A stretch of 64,000 nucleotides of DNA from Acetobacter syzygii (GTDB lineage Bacteria; Pseudomonadota; Alphaproteobacteria; Acetobacterales; Acetobacteraceae), in contig NZ_BAMZ01000019.1 of NCBI RefSeq assembly GCF_000964225.1, positions 1-64,000 of the forward strand, written 5' to 3'. The notes below the pieces were generated by a model. The model saw only the letters and a list, made by a program, of their open reading frames with translations, had not been told where the DNA came from and searched no databases. Shown here in pieces: positions 1 to 8,359 of the stretch. Positions within the stretch are counted from its first letter, which is position 1, and each line of letters opens with the position of its first letter. A program made the translations under genes and the position numbers.

Positions 1-72
1 TGGGCGCAACAGGGATTGAACCTGTGACCCCTACCATGTCAAGGTAGTGCTCTACCGCTGAGCTATGCGCCC
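1..72 (-). tRNA. tRNA-Val (anticodon GAC)
   Basis: On the minus strand the sequence folds as a complete cloverleaf. The 7-bp acceptor stem pairs GGGCGCA (72 to 66) with its complement just inside position 1. The anticodon stem is CTACC/GGTAG around the loop TTGACAT, which gives anticodon GAC and reads GTC/GTT valine codons. The T arm carries the standard GGTTCAATCC loop. Position 1 is the discriminator A, so the window edge falls exactly at the 3' end and I cannot see whether CCA is encoded. Confidence 0.95.
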
Positions 73-138
73 ATTCCTGATGTGTGTTGGCCTTTTATCC
101 TCCTTGCCTTAAGAGCGCAAGCCCACAATAGTACGAAT

Positions 139-1083
139 ATGAAAAAATTTGCGGCCTCCCTGTTTCCACCAAGTCTGATGCGGCTTTTTCAGGCGCAATC
201 AGGCACGACTGAGCACGAACATTCAGGGAGGCAAACCTCACCCGCACCAGTTCTGGTTTCTGGCACACCTGCCACTGGACCTCTGGTGCTGGCATCCCCC
301 CACTCCGGGCATTTCTACCCTGAAGCATTTGTATCCTCCGCACGCCAACCGCTGGATATTCTACGGAGTGGCGAAGACAGCTTTGTGGAGCAACTCGCAC
401 TGGGTGCGCAGGCACTGGGGCCACCTCTTATTCAGGCAACTTTTCCCCGTGTGTTCTGCGATGTAAACCGAGCCGCGTGGGATCTGGATAGTCGCATGTT
501 CCACGGGAGCATTCCCTCCTTTGTTGCCCCTTCCGAGCGGGGGTTGGCGGGTTTGGGGTCCATCCCACGTATTGTGGCAGATCGGCGCCCGATTTACAGG
601 CAACGCCTGCCATTTATGGAAGCCGCTTTGCGCATCCGCCATTACTGGATGCCCTATCATGCTGCTCTGGCCAATCTGCTGGAACAGGCGCGTAACAGGC
701 ATGGCTTTTGCCTGCTGCTTGACCTGCACTCCATGCCAGCGGCACCGCAGGCCGGATCGCCCGACTTTGTGCTGGGCGACCGATACGGCACATCCTGCAC
801 TCCACACCTGACCAACCTTGCCGAGCAGACGTTACAGGGACTTGGCTTTAAAACGGTCCGCAATCACCCATATGCGGGCGGATACATTACCCGCCATTAT
901 GGTCGCCCAGGGATCAACATGCACGCACTCCAAATAGAAATGCGGCGTGACCTTTATATGGACGAAAGCACACGCACCAAACATGCAGGCTTTGCCAGCC
1001 TTGCTGATGCCCTAACCATTATGGTTGAACAGGTGCTGGCCCATTTTCCTTCTCATGAGAGCAAAACGCAGTCTATAGGCTGA
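139..1083 (+). CDS. N-formylglutamate amidohydrolase family protein
   Basis: About 314 residues. The core matches the N-formylglutamate amidohydrolase (HutG/FGase) family: LVLASPHSGHFYP near the N-terminus, FCDVNRAAWDLD, and LLLDLHSMP followed by a GDRYG segment, which supply the acidic and histidine ligands expected of this zinc amidohydrolase fold. Family members hydrolyse N-formyl-L-glutamate at the end of histidine degradation or act on related N-acyl amino acids. No other hut gene is visible nearby, so the substrate is open. The start is uncertain: ATG at 139 and ATG at 178 are both possible, and neither has a good ribosome binding site. It lies between tRNA-Val and htpG on the same strand as htpG. 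Confidence 0.8.
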   Translation: MKKFAASLFPPSLMRLFQAQSGTTEHEHSGRQTSPAPVLVSGTPATGPLVLASPHSGHFYPEAFVSSARQPLDILRSGEDSFVEQLALGAQALGPPLIQATFPRVFCDVNRAAWDLDSRMFHGSIPSFVAPSERGLAGLGSIPRIVADRRPIYRQRLPFMEAALRIRHYWMPYHAALANLLEQARNRHGFCLLLDLHSMPAAPQAGSPDFVLGDRYGTSCTPHLTNLAEQTLQGLGFKTVRNHPYAGGYITRHYGRPGINMHALQIEMRRDLYMDESTRTKHAGFASLADALTIMVEQVLAHFPSHESKTQSIG

Positions 1084-1224
1084 CAGACCAGCACAAGATA
1101 TTGAAAACGCGCATCCCCCACCACATCTGTTCAACCAGAACAGGCAGGACTGTGCACCCGTGCCAAGGGTATGGCATTCACTGCCCACAAACATATTATA
1201 GAAACAGAACAACAGGACATTAGC

Positions 1225-3093
1225 ATGACGGAAGCAACCCAGAACCCCACAGCACACCAAGGCAGCGAAACACGCGAATTTAGCGCGGAAGTCGGTCGGC
1301 TGCTCGATCTGGTTGTGCATTCGCTCTACTCCGAACGCGAAATTTTTCTGCGCGAACTGGTCGCCAACTCAGCAGACGCCACAGACCGCCGCCGCTTTGA
1401 AGCCCTGACAGATGGCGCGCAGGCCCTCCCCGAAAATGCTAAAATCAGCATTAATCCGGACAAGGATGCCCGCCTGCTGACAATCAGCGATGATGGGTCG
1501 GGCATGAGCCGGGACGAACTGGTCGCCAACCTTGGCACCATTGCCCGCTCCGGCACCCGGGCATTCGGCCAGAAACTGGAAAGCGCAAAACCCGAAGACC
1601 GCCCCAGTCTGATCGGGCAGTTTGGGGTAGGTTTTTATGCAGCCTTTATGGTGGCGGATAAAGTTGACGTTGTCTCCCGCAGGGCTGGATCGGACGAAGC
1701 ATGGCGGTGGTCATCCGATGGCAAAGGATCTTATAGCCTGGAACCCGCCACGCGTGACAAAGCAGGAACGGATATTACGCTCCACATCAAATCCGATGCG
1801 GATGAGTTTTTGGATCCGTGGCGTTTGCAGGACATTATTCGCAAATGGTCTGACCATATTGCGTGGCCTGTTACCATCATGCGTGATGGCAAAGAAGAAG
1901 CCGCAAACGAAGGTACGGCCCTGTGGCGCAAGTCCCGCAATGAGGTAACGGAAGAACAGCTTGAAGAATTTTACCGGCACATAACGCATAATTTTGACAA
2001 GCCATGGGACACGCTGCACTGGCGCGCAGAAGGAACCATGGAATTTTCCGCCCTGCTGTTTGTGCCTTCCACGCGCCCATTTGAGTTTGGCGAACAGATG
2101 CGTGAGAGCAAAGTGCGGCTGCATGTCCGCCGCATGTTCATTACAGATGATGCGGAAATTCTGCCGCCATGGCTGCGTTTTGTGCAAGGCGTTGTGGATA
2201 CGGAGGATCTGCCACTCAATGTCTCGCGCGAGATGTTACAGGCCACCCCTATTCTAACCCGCATCCGCAAAGCGGTGACCACAAAAGTTGTTAACGAACT
2301 GAAGACCCGCGCCAAGGATGCGCAGAGTTACGCCACATTCTGGGACAATTTTGGCCCGGTCCTGAAAGAAGGCATGTGGGATGATCCCACTTATAAGGCT
2401 GATGTTGCGGCATTAAGCCGTTTCCGCTCCAGTGCGGTGGAAGGTCTGACATCGCTGGATGATTACCTGACCCGCATGAAGCCGGAGCAGGATGCCATTT
2501 ATTATGTAACGGGTGACAATACAGATGTTCTGAATGCTTCTCCCCAGATTGAAGGGTTCAAAGCCCGTGGTGTGGAAGTGCTTCTGCTCTCCGACCCGGT
2601 AGATTCCTTCTGGCCTGAACGACTTGGAACCTACGAAGGCAAAAACCTTCGCAATGTTGCGCAAGGTTTGAATGACCTTGAAAAATTTGGCGCACCAGAA
2701 ACCAACGCCGCCGAAAAAGCGGATATGGACACCCTGCTACCGGCTCTTAAAACCGCTCTGGGCGATGCCGTATCCGATGTAAGGGCAACCGACCGTCTGG
2801 TTTCCAGTGCAATGGTGCTCAGTGCCCCCGAAGGCGGCCCGGACCTGCAATTACGCAAACTGATGCAGCGGAGCGGGCAGGATATACCAGACGTAACGCC
2901 TGTATTGGAACTCAACCCAACCCATCCTATTGTGCACACACTGGCGCAAAAAGTGCAGGCGGGGGACAAGATTGACTCCCTTGCCCATATTCTGCTCGAT
3001 GTCGCCAGCATACAGAATGGTGAAACACCCAAAGACGTAAATGCTTTTTCCCGCCGGATTATGGATTATCTGGCAAAGAGTGCCACAGCATAA
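1225..3093 (+). CDS. htpG: Molecular chaperone HtpG (bacterial Hsp90)
   Basis: About 622 residues, normal for the family. HtpG is a cytosolic ATP-dependent dimeric chaperone. The N-terminal GHKL ATPase is clear: E44, N48 and D51 in [10 protein letters not shown] (nucleotide and Mg contacts), TISDDGSGM near residue 93, and [11 protein letters not shown] near 133. The middle domain carries the conserved [11 protein letters not shown] catalytic-loop segment with its arginine. The ATG at 1225 is preceded by AGGA at about 8 nt, so an upstream in-frame extension from 1171 is rejected. A strong intrinsic terminator follows the gene. Confidence 0.97.
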   Translation: MTEATQNPTAHQGSETREFSAEVGRLLDLVVHSLYSEREIFLRELVANSADATDRRRFEALTDGAQALPENAKISINPDKDARLLTISDDGSGMSRDELVANLGTIARSGTRAFGQKLESAKPEDRPSLIGQFGVGFYAAFMVADKVDVVSRRAGSDEAWRWSSDGKGSYSLEPATRDKAGTDITLHIKSDADEFLDPWRLQDIIRKWSDHIAWPVTIMRDGKEEAANEGTALWRKSRNEVTEEQLEEFYRHITHNFDKPWDTLHWRAEGTMEFSALLFVPSTRPFEFGEQMRESKVRLHVRRMFITDDAEILPPWLRFVQGVVDTEDLPLNVSREMLQATPILTRIRKAVTTKVVNELKTRAKDAQSYATFWDNFGPVLKEGMWDDPTYKADVAALSRFRSSAVEGLTSLDDYLTRMKPEQDAIYYVTGDNTDVLNASPQIEGFKARGVEVLLLSDPVDSFWPERLGTYEGKNLRNVAQGLNDLEKFGAPETNAAEKADMDTLLPALKTALGDAVSDVRATDRLVSSAMVLSAPEGGPDLQLRKLMQRSGQDIPDVTPVLELNPTHPIVHTLAQKVQAGDKIDSLAHILLDVASIQNGETPKDVNAFSRRIMDYLAKSATA

Positions 3094-3138
3094 CGGGCAC
3101 TACACACACCAGACATCACTCTTTGTTGATAATGGCAG

Positions 3139-3168
3139 AACGGCTGGAGCACATCTCCAGCCGTTTTT
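3139..3168 (+). terminator. Intrinsic terminator after htpG
   Basis: The 11-bp stem AACGGCTGGAG / CTCCAGCCGTT with a 5-nt loop is followed directly by a T run. It lies about 45 nt after the htpG stop. The remaining stretch to 3382 is AT-rich and shows no gene. Confidence 0.9.
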
Positions 3169-3382
3169 ATTATTAGTTGATATTTATGTTATTTTCACAA
3201 ACATACCATTTATTGTTAAATTAAATCACACCAAAATTTTCAAAAAACACAATACAGAATGAACCATGCCGTTCCTCACGCTTTATAGGCACAAAGAAGG
3301 ATGGAAAATCATCAGAAGAATATGACTTTTTCTCTTCTGATCACTTCTTTTTTGGTATTCTATAGAGCAAGGACCTTTTTGT

Positions 3383-3910
3383 ATGACCTATTCCAAAACT
3401 GCTCTGCTTGCATCAGCTTTTATTCTTGCCCTTGGTGGTGTTCACGTCGCACAGGCACAAACAGTTGCTGCAGAACTTCCTGCAGGCACAACCACGCCAA
3501 CCCCACCACCGGGTGCGCTACTGGCAACCAACCCGGCCAATCCGGCTTCTGCTCCAACCAATGGCGCACAAATTATTAATAATGTAACGGGCACCACCAC
3601 CGCTACAACGCCTGGCGCTCTGGGAGAAAACGGCCTGCCAGACATTACTCACGCCAGCGCAGGGAATGTGGCCGGGTTGCTGACTTACTGCATTCACAAA
3701 AACTATGTTTCTGGCACCACGCCCCGCAGCGTGGCCCGCACACTGGCAAAACGACCAGATGTTAAAAATGACCCGCACTATTCAATCGGTGGACAAGGTC
3801 TGTTGCAGAACGGCACATCCACACCATTTGACGTAGCAACACTCGACCAGTCAGCCCGCGTTAAACTGTGCAGTGACCTGACCAAAAAAGGCCAGTCCCT
3901 GCTGCCTTAA
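3383..3910 (+). CDS. Secreted DUF2501 family protein
   Basis: The 175-residue product starts with a cleavable signal peptide ending near VAQAQ, so it is exported. After a Thr/Pro/Ala-rich, low-complexity segment (about residues 30-75) comes the conserved part: LPDITHASAGNVAGLLTYC, a central GGQGLLQNG element, and a C-terminal cysteine segment (VKLCSDLTKKGQSLLP). This pattern of two cysteines and a terminal GxSLL matches the DUF2501 family (E. coli YjjA type), whose function is unknown. AAGGA sits 10 nt before the ATG. It is apparently monocistronic, between the htpG terminator and the converging mazG. Confidence 0.75.
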   Translation: MTYSKTALLASAFILALGGVHVAQAQTVAAELPAGTTTPTPPPGALLATNPANPASAPTNGAQIINNVTGTTTATTPGALGENGLPDITHASAGNVAGLLTYCIHKNYVSGTTPRSVARTLAKRPDVKNDPHYSIGGQGLLQNGTSTPFDVATLDQSARVKLCSDLTKKGQSLLP

Positions 3911-3984
3911 AACAGCAAATTTAATCTGCTGTTCAACCCCGTCAGGTGTGGTTTGGCCACCAAGCCACACCTGAGCATGAAGCT

Positions 3985-4896
3985 TTACGGCTTTTCGGTC
4001 TGCTTGACCGCACACCACAACGCGTCCAACTGGTCGACACTCTGGTCCTGCATACTCAGCCCCTCCTGCGCCAGACATGCCTCCACGGCTTCGAACCGGC
4101 GGGTAAACTTGTCACATGCCTGACGGAGACATACCTCTGGGTCCAGCTTCAGGCGGCGAGCAAGACTGGCGATTGAGAACAGGACATCCCCCAGCTCATC
4201 CTGCATTTTTTCCCGGTCACCTTTGTGCATTTCCACGGAAAATTCATTTATTTCTTCATGGACCTTCTCCAGCGCACCGCCTACATCGGGCCAGTCAAAC
4301 CCAACGCGTGCCGCCCGCGATGCCAGCTTGGACGCCCGGATTAATGCAGGCAACGCAGGAGGTACACCGGCAAGAGCGCCAAGGCGCTGGTCCTTTTGCC
4401 CCCCTACCTGTGCAGAGCGCTTGCGCTCCTGTTCCTTGAGCATCTCCCATTGCCCTGGCATGGCACTGGCAGGCAGGTTGTTCGCTGCACCCTCTGCCTG
4501 TCTGGTGTGGCCCAGTACATCCGCACCAAATGTAACATGGGGGTGCCGACGGATCATTTTTTCCGTTACAATCCGGGCAACATCGGCAAAGTCAAACCTG
4601 CCCTGCTCTTCCGCCAGTTGTGCCTGATAAACCACCTGCAACAGCAGATCTCCCAATTCATCGGGAAACGCCTGCCAGTCCTGTTTTTGAATGGCATCCA
4701 GCACCTCATACGCTTCCTCTATAGCATAAGGGGCTATGGTTTCGTGCGTTTGCTCCCGGTCCCAAGGGCAACCTTCCACCGGGTCGCGCAAGCGCGCCAT
4801 AAGAGCCAGAAGGCGCTCCATGGTCTGGGCAGCATTCTGCCGACACTGAACCACAGCAGATGGTGCGGTAACGGGGGACTGGGGCGTATTGGTCAT
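3985..4896 (-). CDS. mazG: Nucleoside triphosphate pyrophosphohydrolase MazG
   Basis: About 303 residues with the tandem MazG arrangement. The first all-alpha NTP-PPase module contains CPWDREQTHETIAPYAIEEAYEV and the EExxE/D metal-binding pattern (IEEAYEVLDAI...DELGDLLLQVV). The second has EKVHEEINEFSVEM...DELGDVLFSIASLAR. MazG hydrolyses NTPs to NMP and PPi, clearing aberrant nucleotides and in some bacteria adjusting (p)ppGpp levels. The start MTNTPQS at 4896 is preferred over 4956 because the extra 20 residues are not MazG-like, though the ribosome site is weak. It converges with the DUF2501 gene and diverges from argC. Confidence 0.93.
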   Translation of the reverse strand: MTNTPQSPVTAPSAVVQCRQNAAQTMERLLALMARLRDPVEGCPWDREQTHETIAPYAIEEAYEVLDAIQKQDWQAFPDELGDLLLQVVYQAQLAEEQGRFDFADVARIVTEKMIRRHPHVTFGADVLGHTRQAEGAANNLPASAMPGQWEMLKEQERKRSAQVGGQKDQRLGALAGVPPALPALIRASKLASRAARVGFDWPDVGGALEKVHEEINEFSVEMHKGDREKMQDELGDVLFSIASLARRLKLDPEVCLRQACDKFTRRFEAVEACLAQEGLSMQDQSVDQLDALWCAVKQTEKP

Positions 4897-5035
4897 GCTC
4901 TGTGCCTGTTCTGGTAGCCTGCCACGCAGGAGGCGGGGTCTTAATGTGTTAAACATTGTGCCATAATCCTGCGCTGCGTCTATGCGTTAGCAGACAGAAA
5001 GCCTAACCTACCGCCCAGAATCAGAAGAGGAAGGC

Positions 5036-5956
5036 ATGACACAGAAACCCGTTATCTTTATTGATGGCGAAGCAGGCACCACAGGGCTGGAAATACGCGA
5101 ACGCCTTTCCACTCTCCCTGTTACGCTGTATTCGATCGACCCTGCCCGGCGCAAGGACCCTGCCGCCCGCAAGGACGCCATGGCTGCTGCCGATCTGGTG
5201 GTTCTGTGCCTGCCAGACGATGCCTCGCGCGAGGCTGTGCAAATGGCTGCAACACTGGGAGCCTCCGCGCCCCGCCTGTTAGATGCCAGCACCGCCTTCC
5301 GCACCGATGCAACATGGGTTTATGGCTTTCCCGAACTGGTCAAAGGGCAGGACCGGGCGATTGCCACCGCCTTGCGCGTTTCCAACCCCGGCTGCTACCC
5401 CACGGGTGCCATTGCCCTGTTACGCCCACTGATTGAGGCGGGCGTACTGGACCGCCACTACCCCATCTGCATTAATGCCGTCAGCGGGTATAGCGGTGGT
5501 GGGCGCAGCATGATCGAAGCACATGAGCGTGAGGGCGGCCCCGCGTTTGAGCTGTATGGCCTTACCCTTGAACACAAGCATGTACCCGAAATTCACCAAC
5601 ATGCCGGACTGACCCGCCGCCCCGTGTTTGTGCCATCGGTCGGGCATTTTGCCCGCGGGATGATCGTCTCCATACCTCTGCATCTGGATGACATGCAGGG
5701 TCATATTACGGGGTGTGACTTGCACCGCATTCTGGAAGAACACTATGCAGGGCAGGCGCATGTCCGTGTGATGCCACAAGAACCCAAACTCTCTGCCGAG
5801 GCTCTGGCCGGAAGCGACAAAATGGAACTGCGTGTGCATGCCACAACGCAGACCAGACAGGCCCTGTTAACCGCCCGTCTGGATAATCTGGGCAAAGGGG
5901 CATCAGGGGCTGCCTTGCAGAACATCAGCCTGATGCTGGGTTTGAACAACGCCTGA
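5036..5956 (+). CDS. argC: N-acetyl-gamma-glutamyl-phosphate reductase, type 2
   Basis: A 306-residue enzyme of arginine biosynthesis that reduces N-acetylglutamyl 5-phosphate to the semialdehyde with NADPH. The N-terminal FIDGEAGTTGLEIRERL is characteristic of the shorter type 2 ArgC. The catalytic cysteine is C120 in SNPGCYPTG. Histidines needed for catalysis lie in HVPEIHQHAG. A strong AGAGGAAGG site precedes the ATG. No other arg gene is adjacent; the SDR gene 34 nt downstream is probably cotranscribed. Confidence 0.95.
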   Translation: MTQKPVIFIDGEAGTTGLEIRERLSTLPVTLYSIDPARRKDPAARKDAMAAADLVVLCLPDDASREAVQMAATLGASAPRLLDASTAFRTDATWVYGFPELVKGQDRAIATALRVSNPGCYPTGAIALLRPLIEAGVLDRHYPICINAVSGYSGGGRSMIEAHEREGGPAFELYGLTLEHKHVPEIHQHAGLTRRPVFVPSVGHFARGMIVSIPLHLDDMQGHITGCDLHRILEEHYAGQAHVRVMPQEPKLSAEALAGSDKMELRVHATTQTRQALLTARLDNLGKGASGAALQNISLMLGLNNA

Positions 5957-5990
5957 AAAACAGGCTTATATATTGAAAGGTTTTAACATT

Positions 5991-6722
5991 ATGAGCAATC
6001 GTGTTGCTATTGTAACCGGCGGTAGCCGTGGCATTGGAGCTGCTATTGCAGAGGCACTGGCAAAAGATGGTTATGATATTGCCCTCTCTTATTCCAGCAG
6101 TTCAGGTGCGGCAGAAAAAGTTGCTGAAAAAGTAAGAGCCATGGGCCGCAAGGCGCTGACCATCAAAGCCAATAGCGCTTCGGTGGAAGGCAACCGCGAA
6201 GTTATTGCCGAAACCATGATCGCTTTTGGCCGCATTGATGCATTGATCTGCAATGCGGGGACATACCCCTACGGCCCGATTGACGAAATGACGGTTGCCC
6301 AGATTGAAAATATTCTGAACCTGAACGTGCGTGCCGTGATGGTGGAAACCATGGAAGCGGTCAAGCACATGAAGGAAGGTGGCCGGATTATTTACATCGG
6401 CTCCGCCTTTGGTGCCCGCGCCCCCTTCCCCGGTATTTCGCTCTATGCTGCCACCAAAGCCGCGCTACGCGGTTTTGCAAAAGGTGTGGCCCGCGACCTG
6501 GGTACACGCGGCATTACTGCCAATGTGATCGAACCCGGCCCCATCCACACGGATATGAACCCCGAAGATAGCGAAGGCGCAGCCCTGATCAGCAGCTTTG
6601 TGGCAACTGGCGCTTACGGAACGGTGGATGACATTGCCTCCATGGCTGCTTTTCTGGCCAGCCCAAAAGCATCCTACATTACGGGTGCGGCATTGCCTGT
6701 TGATGGGGGCCTGGAAGCTTAA
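5991..6722 (+). CDS. Short-chain dehydrogenase/reductase (SDR)
   Basis: A 243-residue classical SDR. The dinucleotide-binding TGGSRGIG lies near residue 10, the NAG motif in CNAGTYPYG near 90, and the catalytic Ser and YxxxK occur as YIGSAF and YAATK. It ends with the family's usual TGAALPVDGG. Substrate cannot be read from sequence; it resembles the 3-ketoacyl-reductase or quinone-like SDRs used by acetic acid bacteria for sugar and ketone reduction. The ATG at 5991 has GAAAGG 10 nt upstream; an in-frame TTG at 5973 is rejected. It follows argC closely and ends in a strong terminator. Confidence 0.9.
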   Translation: MSNRVAIVTGGSRGIGAAIAEALAKDGYDIALSYSSSSGAAEKVAEKVRAMGRKALTIKANSASVEGNREVIAETMIAFGRIDALICNAGTYPYGPIDEMTVAQIENILNLNVRAVMVETMEAVKHMKEGGRIIYIGSAFGARAPFPGISLYAATKAALRGFAKGVARDLGTRGITANVIEPGPIHTDMNPEDSEGAALISSFVATGAYGTVDDIASMAAFLASPKASYITGAALPVDGGLEA

Positions 6723-6774
6723 TCCACAGAAGGTATGGTAAAACTCCTTCAAAAAATAGAAACTTATTAAAAAT

Positions 6775-6808
6775 AAACCCCTGCACCCAATGCGGTGCAG
6801 GGGTTTTT
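6775..6808. terminator. Terminator after the SDR gene, possibly bidirectional
   Basis: The 13-bp stem AAACCCCTGCACC / GGTGCAGGGGTTT has a 6-nt loop and is followed by TT on the plus strand. The minus strand also ends in a T-rich stretch, so it may additionally stop transcripts from the cyd operon. Confidence 0.85.
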
Positions 6809-6828
6809 GTATGCACCAGAACAAAACA

Positions 6829-6854
6829 GCCTGCATACCCTAGGGTATGCAGGC
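6829..6854 (-). terminator. 26-bp perfect palindrome, probable cyd operon terminator
   Basis: Arms GCCTGCATACCC (6829-6840) and GGGTATGCAGGC (6843-6854) are perfect complements around TA. Read on the minus strand it is followed by TGTTTTGTT, a plausible though imperfect T tract, and it lies just beyond the last small ORF of the cyd operon. A protein-binding site is the alternative. Confidence 0.5.
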
Positions 6855-6894
6855 TGCTGCTTTGTGAATGCTTCCCTGATGTCAGAACTACAGG

Positions 6895-6993
6895 CTAGGG
6901 AAACATCTTTTTAATAACAGAAAATGCTATTATATAAAAGGATAAATACAAAAATGGCACAAAAAATATAATAGCTTCCAGATCACCCATCAT
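6895..6993 (-). CDS. 32-residue single-helix membrane microprotein after cydAB
   Basis: This ORF is too short for ordinary gene calling. It begins ATGATG at 6993 and encodes MMGDLEAIIFFVPFLYLS and onwards to IKKMFP. It has an acidic N-terminus, one hydrophobic helix rich in Phe, Ile and Tyr (about residues 7-27) and a basic tail. GAGGAG lies 8 nt before the start, an ideal ribosome site, and overlaps the end of the preceding 67-residue gene. Bacterial bd oxidases often have a single-helix subunit of 30-40 residues (CydX, CydS, CydH types) encoded immediately after cydB. Position, size and topology fit that role, but I recognise no specific family motif, so the function is inference. Confidence 0.5.
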   Translation of the reverse strand: MMGDLEAIIFFVPFLYLSFYIIAFSVIKKMFP

Positions 6994-6995
6994 GG

Positions 6996-7199
6996 TTAAA
7001 ACTCCTCTTCGGCCGTATGCTGTGCGGACTGGGCATCAAACAGAACGGCACCCGCTGCAGCGACAAGAATAATCATGACTGTGCCGACCGCCCATGCAAA
7101 GTACCATGGTCCCTGGTCACCAACAAAAACGGCAAACAGCAAAGCCACAACAAGTGCCAGACCAAGACCGGCGCAACGCAGTAATATAATCATCTGCAT
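6996..7199 (-). CDS. Small two-helix membrane protein of the cyd operon
   Basis: A 67-residue protein with two clear membrane segments, roughly residues 3-26 and 32-55, and a short acidic tail. It begins 8 nt after the cydB stop with AGGA upstream, so it is almost certainly cotranscribed. Proteins of this size occupy the same position in many cyd operons (YbgE-like genes), but similarity to a named family is not evident to me. A role in assembly or stability of the bd oxidase is inferred only from context. Confidence 0.75.
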   Translation of the reverse strand: MQMIILLRCAGLGLALVVALLFAVFVGDQGPWYFAWAVGTVMIILVAAAGAVLFDAQSAQHTAEEEF

Positions 7200-7207
7200 G
7201 TTTCCTA

Positions 7208-8344
7208 TCAGTAGCTATGCGTATCTTTGATGATGTCGGCTGTACGCACCTTGCCGCGCATAACGTAGTAACACCACGATGTGTAACACAGAATAAGCGG
7301 CACAAAGATCAAAGCCACAGCCAGCATACAGGTCAGACCATACTGGCTGGCGGAACTGTTCCAGATTGTCAGGCTCTGATCCGGGCGCGTTGTTGACGGC
7401 ATGAAGAAAGGGAACATGGAGGCAGCAACCGTACCAATCGTACCAAGCCATGACCCCAGACCCATCCACCATGCCACATGGGGGCGATTGGCCTTAACAA
7501 GGGCAACACCCGCCAACATGCACACCACACCAAGCACGGGTAGCAGCCAGAGCACCGGGTGGGCAGCATAGTTGGCAAACCACGCTCCGACCTGCACAGT
7601 CACATGCTGCCCGTGCATCGGGTTGGCTGGCATGGCAGGGTCACCCTGCTCCAGCACAAATCCGGGCATACCACGCACCCATACACCACCAGCAACAAAC
7701 AACACTGCCGCAATAACGCCTGCACGGCTGGCATAACGCTGCGCACGGTCATAAATTGGGTTTTCCGAGCGCATCATCAGCATAACGCCACCCTGCATAA
7801 CGCTCAGCGAAACCGCCATAAGGCCACATAGAATGGCAAAAGGGTTAAACAGATAGGTCAGGAATGATGCGTCCTGAAAATACTGCCCGGTCCAGTTGAA
7901 GTGATAGCCTACACCTTGCAGAATATTCCCAAATGCCGCGCCATAAACAAACATGGGTAAAAAGCCGGAAAGCAGAAAAACCCAGTCCCAGCTTGCACGC
8001 CACAGGCGCGCATCCACCTTGGAACGGTATTCAAAGGCCACAGGGCGCAGGATCATGCTGAACAGCAGCAGGATCATCACCACATAAAACACTGAAAACG
8101 AAGTGGCATACAATGTGGGAAACGCCGCAAAAATAGCGCCTCCCCCAAGAATAAACCAAACCTGATTGCCGTCCCAGTGTGGGCCAATAATATTCAGCGC
8201 CGTACGGCGCTCCCCATCCGTGCGCCCAACAAAACGCAACAGGGTGCCAACCCCCATATCCATGCCTACCATCAGGCCGAGCCCGATCAGAAGCACACAT
8301 AAAAGGCCAGCCCAGATCAGTTTGAGAATAACGTAGAGGTCCAT
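7208..8344 (-). CDS. cydB: Cytochrome bd-type ubiquinol oxidase subunit II
   Basis: A 378-residue integral membrane protein with about nine hydrophobic segments. Subunit II supports the quinol oxidase heterodimer that reduces oxygen to water at the cytoplasmic membrane. Family-typical features are the N-terminal helix with the GLGLMVGMDMGVG segment, GPHWDGNQVWFILGGGAIFAAFP, and the conserved tryptophan-rich helices after it. It begins 15 nt after the cydA stop and ends 8 nt before a small membrane gene. Together with the cydA Q-loop it suggests the cyanide-insensitive (CIO-like) branch of bd oxidases common in acetic acid bacteria. Confidence 0.95.
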   Translation of the reverse strand: MDLYVILKLIWAGLLCVLLIGLGLMVGMDMGVGTLLRFVGRTDGERRTALNIIGPHWDGNQVWFILGGGAIFAAFPTLYATSFSVFYVVMILLLFSMILRPVAFEYRSKVDARLWRASWDWVFLLSGFLPMFVYGAAFGNILQGVGYHFNWTGQYFQDASFLTYLFNPFAILCGLMAVSLSVMQGGVMLMMRSENPIYDRAQRYASRAGVIAAVLFVAGGVWVRGMPGFVLEQGDPAMPANPMHGQHVTVQVGAWFANYAAHPVLWLLPVLGVVCMLAGVALVKANRPHVAWWMGLGSWLGTIGTVAASMFPFFMPSTTRPDQSLTIWNSSASQYGLTCMLAVALIFVPLILCYTSWCYYVMRGKVRTADIIKDTHSY

Positions 8345-8359
8345 AATGCAAGATCCTCC

